DNA from: Actinomycetes bacterium | GTDB lineage: Bacteria; Actinomycetota; Actinomycetes; Actinomycetales; Cellulomonadaceae | Direction of reading: 5' to 3' | Assembly (NCBI GenBank): GCA_023412515.1 | Contig: JAEYNO010000041.1 | Location: forward strand, 1-15,772 | DNA length: 15,772 bases | In this document: piece by piece, positions 10,805 to 15,772 of the stretch | Layout: each line of letters starts with the position of its first letter | How positions within the stretch are numbered: position 1 is the stretch's first letter | The notes under the pieces: generated by a model | Told to the model about the DNA's origin: nothing | Database searches by the model: none | What the model saw: only the letters and a program-made list of their open reading frames with translations | Program-made: the position numbers and the translations under genes

Positions 10805-11686
10805 TCACCGGGTGCGCTCGGAGGCGTCCGCCTCGTCGTCCTGCGTCGTGGGGGGTGTCAGCAGGAGGGTCGTCTCGCGTCCGGGATGCCGGCGCCCGAC
10901 CACGACGAACGCTACCAGCGCGCCGAGGCCCACCAGGATCGAGGTCCAGACGTTGAGCCGCAGACCCAGCACGGTCTCGGCCGGGTCGATGCGCAGCAGC
11001 TCGATCCACAGCCGGCCCGCGGTGTAGAGGACCACGTAGAGCCAGAAGACCCGGCCGTGCCCGAGCCGGCGGCGTCGGTCCAGGTAGACGAGCAGCCCGG
11101 CCGCCGCGAGGTTCCACAGCAGCTCGTACAGGAACGTCGGGTGGAACAGCGTGCCGGACTCGTAGCCCGGGGGCAGGTGCGCGTCGTCGATGCGCAGGCC
11201 CCACGGCAGCGTCGTCGGCGCGCCGAACAGCTCCTGGTTGAACCAGTTGCCGAGCCGGCCGATGCCCTGCGCGAGCAGCAGACCCGGCGCGAGCGCGTCG
11301 GCGAACGGCGCGAGCCGCACGCCCGCGCGACGGCAGCCGATCCATGCACCCACGGCGCCGAGGGCCACGGCGCCCCAGATGCCGAGACCGCCTTCCCAGA
11401 TGGCGAACGCCTTCCAGGGGTCGCCGCCCTCGCCGAAGTACTTCGCCGGCGAGCTGATGACGTGGTACAGCCGGCCGCCGACGATCCCGAACGGCACGGC
11501 CCAGTAGGTGATGTCGAGGACCGTCTCGGGGTCGCCCCCACGCTCGCGCCAGCGTCGCTGGGTCACCACCACGGCGACGACGATGCCGACGAGGATCGCG
11601 ATCGCGTACGCGCGCAGCGGGAACGGGCCGAGGTGCCACACGCCCCGCGAGGGGCTGGGGATCGCCAGTGCGAGCGCCCCGGTCAC
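10805..11686 (-). CDS. lgt: Prolipoprotein diacylglyceryl transferase
   Basis: Integral membrane enzyme that moves a diacylglyceryl group from phosphatidylglycerol to the lipobox cysteine of prolipoproteins, the first step of lipoprotein maturation. It has 293 residues and about seven hydrophobic helices. The N-terminus (IPSPSRGVWHLGPFPLRAYA) and the Lgt signature GIGRLGNWFNQELFG (141-155, with the essential Arg144 and Asn147) are clear, as are FHPTFLYELLWN (181-192) and GRLWIELLRID (224-234, with the Arg/Glu set near the C-terminal site). The position of the E. coli His103 motif reads GGLGIWG, which I recall as usual in actinobacterial Lgt. The GTG start at 11686 lies in the trpA stop (GTGA overlap), so translation is coupled to trpA. 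The charged C-terminal tail is short compared with the long tails in some actinobacteria. Its placement in the trp operon is a conserved actinobacterial arrangement rather than a functional tie to tryptophan. Identification is certain. Confidence 0.96.
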   Translation of the reverse strand: MTGALALAIPSPSRGVWHLGPFPLRAYAIAILVGIVVAVVVTQRRWRERGGDPETVLDITYWAVPFGIVGGRLYHVISSPAKYFGEGGDPWKAFAIWEGGLGIWGAVALGAVGAWIGCRRAGVRLAPFADALAPGLLLAQGIGRLGNWFNQELFGAPTTLPWGLRIDDAHLPPGYESGTLFHPTFLYELLWNLAAAGLLVYLDRRRRLGHGRVFWLYVVLYTAGRLWIELLRIDPAETVLGLRLNVWTSILVGLGALVAFVVVGRRHPGRETTLLLTPPTTQDDEADASERTR

Positions 11687-12519
11687 CGCGCGACCCGCCG
11701 CGCGGAACGCACGCCGTCCGCCAGCCCGGCGGCCGTCGCCGCGAGCGCGTCGAGGCCGGTGCTCTCGTCCGGGGCGTCCAGCAGGGCGCGCACCAGCGCC
11801 GAGCCGACGATCACGCCGTCGGCGTACGCGGCGACCTGCGCGGCCTGCTCGGGTCGCGAGACGCCGAGCCCGACGCAGACGCGGTCGGCACCGGCGGCCC
11901 GCGTGTCCGCGACGAGCTGCTCGGCGCGGTCGCCGACCGTCGCGCGCTCCCCCGTGACGCCCATGGTCGACGCCGCGTAGACGAAGCCGCGGCTCGCGGC
12001 CACCGTGGAGGCGAGCCGCTCAGGCGTCGAGCTCGGGGCGACGAGGAACACCCGGTCGAGCGCGTGCTCGTCGGCCGCGGCGAGCCACTGCCCGGCCTCG
12101 TCCGGCACGAGGTCCGGCGTGATGAGGCCCGCGCCGCCGGCGGCGGCGAGGTCGCGCGCGTACGCCTCCACGCCGTACCGCAGCACGAGGTTCCAGTACG
12201 TCATGACCAGCACGGGCGCACCGGCGTCGGCGATCTCCTCGACCACCCGCAGCGTGTCGCGCACGCGCGTGCCCTGCGCGAGCGCCCGGTCGACCGCGCG
12301 CTGGATGACGGGACCGTCCATGACGGGGTCCGAGTACGGCATGCCGAGCTCGACGACGTCGACGCCCGCCTCGACCATCGTCCGCGCGGCGCGGGCGGAG
12401 CCGGGCACCGACGGGAAGCCGACCGGCAGGTAGCCGACGAGCGCGGCGCGCGGCGACTCCCCCGCGGCCAGCGCGTCGAGCCGCGTCCCCGTGAGCGACC
12501 GGACCTGCGTCGTGCTCAC
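11683..12519 (-). CDS. trpA: Tryptophan synthase alpha subunit
   Basis: Cleaves indole-3-glycerol phosphate to indole and glyceraldehyde 3-phosphate; the indole is tunnelled to TrpB. The 278-residue TIM barrel is of standard length. The active-site stretch VELGMPYSDPVMDGP holds Glu57 and Asp68, equivalent to the catalytic Glu49 and Asp60 of E. coli. YLPVGFP (30-36), MTYWNLVLRYG, LITPDLVPDEA, FVYAASTMGVTGER and the phosphate-binding GLGVSRPEQ and GVIVGSALV loops are all present. The start is GTG at 12519, overlapping the trpB stop by 4 bp, with GGGAG 7 nt upstream. Its own stop overlaps the lgt GTG by 4 bp. Identification is certain. Confidence 0.97.
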   Translation of the reverse strand: MSTTQVRSLTGTRLDALAAGESPRAALVGYLPVGFPSVPGSARAARTMVEAGVDVVELGMPYSDPVMDGPVIQRAVDRALAQGTRVRDTLRVVEEIADAGAPVLVMTYWNLVLRYGVEAYARDLAAAGGAGLITPDLVPDEAGQWLAAADEHALDRVFLVAPSSTPERLASTVAASRGFVYAASTMGVTGERATVGDRAEQLVADTRAAGADRVCVGLGVSRPEQAAQVAAYADGVIVGSALVRALLDAPDESTGLDALAATAAGLADGVRSARRVAR

Positions 12520-13826
12520 AGCTGCTCTCCCTCGTCCGCCTTGACCACCGGCTCGTCCTCGATGAGCCCGAACCACGCGGCGGCCGTCGCGACGTCCTTA
12601 TCCCCGCGCCCCGACAGGTTCACCAGGAGCACGGGCTCGTGCCCGTCGCTCGACCACGTGGCCGCCTCGCGGCCGAGCTGGATCGCGCCCGCGAGGGCGT
12701 GCGCCGACTCGATGGCCGGGATGATCCCCTCGGTCCGGCACAGCACCCGGAACGCGTCCATCGCCTCGTCGTCCGTCACCGGTCGGTACTGCGCGCGCCC
12801 GATGTCGTGCAGCCACGCGTGCTCGGGGCCCACGCTCGGGTAGTCCAGCCCGGCGGACACCGAGTGGCTCGGCAGCGTCTGGCCGTCCTCGTCCTGGAGC
12901 AGGTAGCTGCGCGTGCCCTGCAGCACGCCCGGCGAGCCGCCCGAGAACCGCGCGGCGTGCCGCCCCGAGTCCACCCCGGCGCCGCCCGCCTCGAAGCCGA
13001 AGAGCCGCACGTCCGGGTCGTCGAGGAACGCGTTGAAGATCCCCATCGCGTTCGACCCGCCGCCCACGCAGGCCGCGACCGCGTCGGGCAGCCGGCCGGT
13101 CTCGGCGAGCAGCTGGGCGCGCGCCTCGTCACCGATGACCTTGTGGAAGTCGCGCACCATCTCGGGGAACGGGTGCGGGCCGGTCACGGTCCCCAGCAGG
13201 TAGTGCGTCGTGTCGACGTTGGCGACCCAGTCGCGCAGCGCCTCGTTGATCGCGTCCTTGAGCGTGCGGGAGCCGATCGCGACCGGGACGACGGTCGCGC
13301 CGAGGAGCTGCATGCGTGCGACGTTGAGAGCCTGGCGCTGCGTGTCCTCCTCGCCCATGTAGATCGTGCAGTCGAGGTCGAGCAGGGCCGCGGCGGTGGC
13401 GGTCGCGACGCCGTGCTGACCGGCGCCCGTCTCGGCGATCACGCGCTTCTTGCCCATGCGCTTGACCAACAGCGCCTGCCCCAGCACGTTGTTGATCTTG
13501 TGCGAGCCGGTGTGGTTGAGGTCCTCGCGCTTGAGGAACACGCGCACGCCGTCGCCCACGTGGCGCGCGAACCGCGGGACCTCGGTCAGCGGGCTCGGGC
13601 GTCCGGTGTACGTGCGGTGCAGCCGCTCGAGCTCGTCGGAGAACGCCGGGTCGGCGAGCGCCTTGTGGTACGCCGTCTCGAGCTCGTCGAGGGCCGCGAT
13701 CAGCGCCTCGGGCACGAAGCGTCCGCCGAACTCACCGAAGTACGGGCCTTGGTGCGTCGCGAGCGGACCACCGCCCAGCAGCACGTCCCGCAGCCGCCGG
13801 CCGTCCTGAGCGCGCCCGGCGGTCAC
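12516..13826 (-). CDS. trpB: Tryptophan synthase beta subunit
   Basis: PLP enzyme joining indole and serine to make tryptophan, in an alpha2-beta2 complex with TrpA. The protein has 436 residues, slightly longer than E. coli TrpB (397), with the extra length mainly an N-terminal tail before GPYFGEFGGRFVPEAL (27-42). The PLP lysine is Lys110 in LNHTGSHKINN; the catalytic Glu132 lies in IAETGAGQHGVA, and the PLP-phosphate loop is CVGGGSNAMG. PEHAWLHDIGRAQY and the C-terminal EGIIPAIESAHALAGA and LVNLSGRGDKD are typical of the canonical TrpB1 type. The start is GTG at 13826, overlapping the trpC stop (GTGA); the in-frame GTG 13 codons on is an alternative. Identification is certain; the exact start is less so. 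Confidence 0.97.
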   Translation of the reverse strand: MTAGRAQDGRRLRDVLLGGGPLATHQGPYFGEFGGRFVPEALIAALDELETAYHKALADPAFSDELERLHRTYTGRPSPLTEVPRFARHVGDGVRVFLKREDLNHTGSHKINNVLGQALLVKRMGKKRVIAETGAGQHGVATATAAALLDLDCTIYMGEEDTQRQALNVARMQLLGATVVPVAIGSRTLKDAINEALRDWVANVDTTHYLLGTVTGPHPFPEMVRDFHKVIGDEARAQLLAETGRLPDAVAACVGGGSNAMGIFNAFLDDPDVRLFGFEAGGAGVDSGRHAARFSGGSPGVLQGTRSYLLQDEDGQTLPSHSVSAGLDYPSVGPEHAWLHDIGRAQYRPVTDDEAMDAFRVLCRTEGIIPAIESAHALAGAIQLGREAATWSSDGHEPVLLVNLSGRGDKDVATAAAWFGLIEDEPVVKADEGEQL

Positions 13827-14635
13827 TGGCGCACCGCCCGCAGCGAGGGGTGCGACCCCGCCGCGACGAGGTCCGCGACGGACTGACGCGGCGCGTCGTC
13901 CGTGACGAGCGCCTCGCCCACCAGGACGACGTCCGCGCCGGCGCGTGCGTAGTCCATGACGTCGTGCGGGCCGCGCACGCCGGACTCGGCGACCTTGACG
14001 AGGTCGGACGGGATCGCGGGCGCGACCCGGGCGAACGTCGTGCGGTCGACCTCGAGCGAGCGCAGGTCGCGCGCGTTGACACCGACGACGCGGGCGCCCG
14101 CGTCCACCGCGCGCGCGACCTCCTCGGTGTCGTGCACCTCGACCAGCGCGGTCATCCCGAGCGAGTGGACCCGCTCGACGAGCGACTCGAGCACGGTCTG
14201 CTCGAGGGCCGCGACGATCAGCAGCACGAGGTCGGCGCCGTGCGCGCGGGCCTCCCACACCTGGTACGGCGAGACCACGAAGTCCTTGCGGAGCACCGGC
14301 ACGTCGACGCGCGCGCGCACCGCGTCGAGGTCGGCGAGCGAGCCGTTGAACCGGCGCTGCTCGGTGAGCACCGAGATCGCCGCCGCCCCGCCCTTCTCGT
14401 ACTCGGCCGCGAGCGCCGCGGGGTCGGAGATCGAGGCCAGCGCGCCCTTGCTCGGGCTCGAGCGCTTCACCTCGGCGATCACCGTGACCGCGTCGGCGGC
14501 CTTGAGACGCGAGACGCACTGCAGCGCGGACTCGCGCCGGGCCGCCCGCTCCTTGAGCTCGGCCAGGGGTGTCGCCGCCTCGCGTGCGGCCAGGTCCTCG
14601 CGCACCCCCGCAACGATGTCGTCCAGCACGGTCAT
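13823..14635 (-). CDS. trpC: Indole-3-glycerol-phosphate synthase
   Basis: Closes the indole ring: 1-(2-carboxyphenylamino)-1-deoxyribulose 5-phosphate to indole-3-glycerol phosphate, CO2 and water, in tryptophan synthesis. A 270-residue monofunctional TIM barrel, not fused to TrpF. Catalytic residues are visible: Glu55 and Lys57 in VIAEVKRSSPSKG, Lys117 in VLRKDFVVSPYQ, Glu166 in ALVEVHD, Asn187 in GVNARDL, and Glu217-Ser218 in KVAESGV. The N-terminus MTVLDDIVAGVREDLAARE is typical of the actinobacterial form. The ATG at 14635 has AGAGGGG about 11 nt upstream, a long but usable spacing. It heads the tightly overlapped trpC-trpB-trpA-lgt set, with a 161-bp gap before it that may carry a promoter. 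Identification is certain. Confidence 0.97.
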   Translation of the reverse strand: MTVLDDIVAGVREDLAAREAATPLAELKERAARRESALQCVSRLKAADAVTVIAEVKRSSPSKGALASISDPAALAAEYEKGGAAAISVLTEQRRFNGSLADLDAVRARVDVPVLRKDFVVSPYQVWEARAHGADLVLLIVAALEQTVLESLVERVHSLGMTALVEVHDTEEVARAVDAGARVVGVNARDLRSLEVDRTTFARVAPAIPSDLVKVAESGVRGPHDVMDYARAGADVVLVGEALVTDDAPRQSVADLVAAGSHPSLRAVRQ

Positions 14636-14706
14636 CGACGGATCATCCCCTCTGGCCGGTCGGTGCGGCGTCGGCCCCGTCCTCGGGTCCTCGCCACCGC
14701 CTCGTC

Positions 14707-14712
14707 ATCGTA
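14707..14712 (-). promoter_or_regulatory. Possible -10 box upstream of trpC
   Basis: TACGAT (TANNNT) on the minus strand lies 71 bp before the trpC ATG, directly after a hairpin that could end the preceding transcript. No good -35 hexamer is found at the right distance. The following 70-nt leader contains no short Trp-rich frame, so there is no sign of a leader-peptide attenuator here. Confidence 0.3.
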
Positions 14713-14736
14713 GACGGGCGCCCGGGTGCCCCCGTC
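14713..14736 (-). terminator. Hairpin between DUF4190 gene and trpC
   Basis: An inverted repeat with outer arms GACGGG/CCCGTC (6 bp) extended by two further pairs past a mismatch, starting about 60 bp after the DUF4190 stop codon. It could be a terminator or a leader structure ahead of trpC. No T-run is present and function is inferred only from position. Confidence 0.35.
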
Positions 14737-14796
14737 CACCGCCCGAGGCGTGGGACCGGGGGCTCCGCCGGCCGGGCCCGCGCAGGTCGTCCCGGT

Positions 14797-15357
14797 CTAG
14801 TAGCGCCAGGGGCCGTCGAGGAACGGCACGGCGAACCCGACGAACACCAGCGGGAGCAGCACGGTCAGCACGAACATGATCGCGAGCAGGCCGCCCAGGG
14901 CCGTGCCGACCCACCCGAGGACGACGCCCGCGGTCGCCATGCCGTCGTTGTTCGCCTCCCCCGCGGCCGCGGCCCTGCGCGCGTTCCCGCCCACGACGAC
15001 CGCGGGGATCCCGGTGAAGAACACGCAGCCCAGCACCGAGAGCAGCCCCAGCACGAGGGACCACACCGCGAGGTCGTTGCGCGGGTAGTACGGCGCCGCT
15101 CCGTACCCCGCAGGCGGGTAGCCCGGAGGCGGGTAGCCGGCCGCCGGGTCGCCCGCGCCCGGATGACCCGCCGGGGTGCCGCCGACGGGCGGGTGGCCCG
15201 CCGACGGGCGGCCGTCGGGTCTCGCGGCGACGAGAGCACCGGCGTCGTGCGCCGACGCGTCGACGTCGTAGGACGCGTAGGCGCCCTCGCGACCGTAGGC
15301 CGGGGCCTCGGGAGTCAGGGGCGCGTGGCCGACGCGCGGCTCGTGCGGCTGCGTCAT
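14797..15357 (-). CDS. DUF4190 membrane protein with Pro/Gly/Tyr-rich N-terminus
   Basis: A 186-residue protein of unknown function. Residues 1-93 are disordered-looking and rich in Pro, Gly, Ala and Tyr, with a pentapeptide repeat at about 62-86. Residues 94-160 match the DUF4190 pattern: RNDLAVWSLVLGLLSVLGC, then IPAVVVGGNARRAAAAGE, then NDGMATAGVVLGWVGTALGGL. Two membrane segments are predicted by eye, at about 97-123 and 141-178, with the proline-rich tail probably cytoplasmic. The ATG at 15357 has GGAGGT 6 nt upstream. It lies 49 bp after the DUF2752 gene and 161 bp before trpC, in the same direction. DUF4190 proteins are common in actinobacteria and have no established role; being next to trp genes does not prove a link. 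Family call is good, function is unknown. Confidence 0.85.
   Translation of the reverse strand: MTQPHEPRVGHAPLTPEAPAYGREGAYASYDVDASAHDAGALVAARPDGRPSAGHPPVGGTPAGHPGAGDPAAGYPPPGYPPAGYGAAPYYPRNDLAVWSLVLGLLSVLGCVFFTGIPAVVVGGNARRAAAAGEANNDGMATAGVVLGWVGTALGGLLAIMFVLTVLLPLVFVGFAVPFLDGPWRY
15103..15177 (-). repeat. 15-bp tandem repeat encoding pentapeptides in the DUF4190 protein
   Basis: Five imperfect 15-bp units (consensus roughly gtagcccgcgggcgg on the plus strand) run in frame inside the DUF4190 gene. On the minus strand they encode successive pentapeptides such as AGHPG, AGDPA, AGYPP and PGYPP. The period keeps the frame, so copy-number change would alter tail length without breaking the gene. 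Confidence 0.7.
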
Positions 15358-15406
15358 GGTGCGACCTCCAGGATCACGGGGACGGGGACGGGACGGCGCA
15401 CGGCGG

Positions 15407-15772
15407 TCAGGGCAGCGGACCGGGCGAGAGGTAGGGCACCAGCACCGGCACGTTGCGCAGGACCGCGAACGCGACGACCACGACGAGCACGGTCCACGGC
15501 AGCCACCGCGGTGCCGTGAGCGGCGGCCCGCCGCGCAGGCGACGCCAGGTCCACACGACCCACGTGGCGGCGAGCAGCGGTGCCGCGAGCGTCCACAACG
15601 GGTTCGCCGCGAACGCGCCCGCGAGGTCGCCCGTGAGCATGTCGTGGGTCGCGCGCAGGCCGCCGCACCCCGGGCAGTACACGCCGAGGAAGAGCACCGA
15701 CGGGCAGATGCCGTAGCTCAGCGGCTGGTACGGCGACCGGACGACCAGCACCGCGGCGGCCGCGGCCGCGGC
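15407..15772 (-). CDS. DUF2752 membrane protein, 5' end cut off by the window
   Basis: A small membrane protein of unknown function. 121 codons are visible; the reading frame stays open to the window edge through a run of seven alanines, which looks like the end of a first membrane helix, so the true start is probably outside. A GTG at 15751 is an internal in-frame candidate giving 114 residues, but it has no ribosome site. The DUF2752 hallmark is clear: YGICPSVLFLGVYCPGCGGLRATHDMLTGDLAGAFAANP, with the CPGCGGLR motif (two Cys) and a third Cys ten residues earlier. Hydrophobic segments follow at WTLAAPLLAATWVVWTW and WTVLVVVVAFAVLRNVPVL. The spaced Cys residues could bind metal or be redox-active, but this is not known. 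It is followed 49 bp later by the DUF4190 gene, with which it is probably co-transcribed. Family call is good. Confidence 0.85.
   Translation of the reverse strand, partial: AAAAAAAVLVVRSPYQPLSYGICPSVLFLGVYCPGCGGLRATHDMLTGDLAGAFAANPLWTLAAPLLAATWVVWTWRRLRGGPPLTAPRWLPWTVLVVVVAFAVLRNVPVLVPYLSPGPLP

Noticed and set aside
11370..11395. Apparent loss of the His103 catalytic motif in Lgt (GGLGIWG)
   Set aside because: This variant is, to my knowledge, common in actinobacterial Lgt, and all other essential residues are present, so it is not evidence of an inactive enzyme.
14636..14796. Tryptophan leader-peptide attenuator upstream of trpC
   Set aside because: No short frame with clustered TGG codons was found; the only structure is a GC-rich hairpin without an alternative pairing I could see.

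Overview
The window comes from a very GC-rich actinobacterium, most likely a Cellulomonas-like member of the Micrococcales. Reasons: strong G/C bias at third codon positions, frequent GTG starts, GTGA start/stop overlaps between genes, and the order trpC-trpB-trpA-lgt-gltB-gltD-pyk, which I associate with this group. The genus is inferred from memory of gene order, not from a search. All eleven recognisable protein genes lie on the minus strand, so the window is described below in transcription order, from high to low coordinates. No tRNA, rRNA, CRISPR array, insertion sequence or other mobile element is visible.

Region 1 (about 15772-11683). A 5'-truncated DUF2752 membrane protein and a DUF4190 membrane protein precede trpC (indole-3-glycerol-phosphate synthase), trpB and trpA (tryptophan synthase beta and alpha) and lgt (prolipoprotein diacylglyceryl transferase). 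trpC/trpB, trpB/trpA and trpA/lgt each overlap by exactly 4 bp (GTGA), so the last three genes of the tight unit start with GTG inside the preceding stop. A hairpin and a TACGAT box lie between the DUF4190 gene and trpC.

Region 2 (10804-4508). After a gap of about 150 bp with a hairpin and a possible -10 box come gltB (large, glutamine-amidotransferase/FMN subunit) and gltD (small, FAD/NADPH subunit) of glutamate synthase, overlapping by 8 bp. They convert glutamine plus 2-oxoglutarate into two glutamates. A hairpin follows gltD.

Region 3 (4507-3022). pyk (pyruvate kinase) stands alone. It has almost no Shine-Dalgarno signal but a TANNNT box 6 nt before the ATG, suggesting a leaderless transcript, and it ends in a strong hairpin.

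Region 4 (2931-1). This is the accessory, less characterised part: an RDD-family membrane protein with an added extracytoplasmic C-terminal domain, an isochorismatase-fold cysteine hydrolase, and a two-gene unit of a HEAT-repeat protein overlapping a MerR-family regulator that runs off the left edge. The promoter of that unit carries an 11-1-11 dyad inside a 19-bp spacer, the classic architecture of MerR-controlled promoters, so the unit is probably autoregulated. It is the best candidate here for an uncharacterised regulatory system; most of the rest is housekeeping metabolism.
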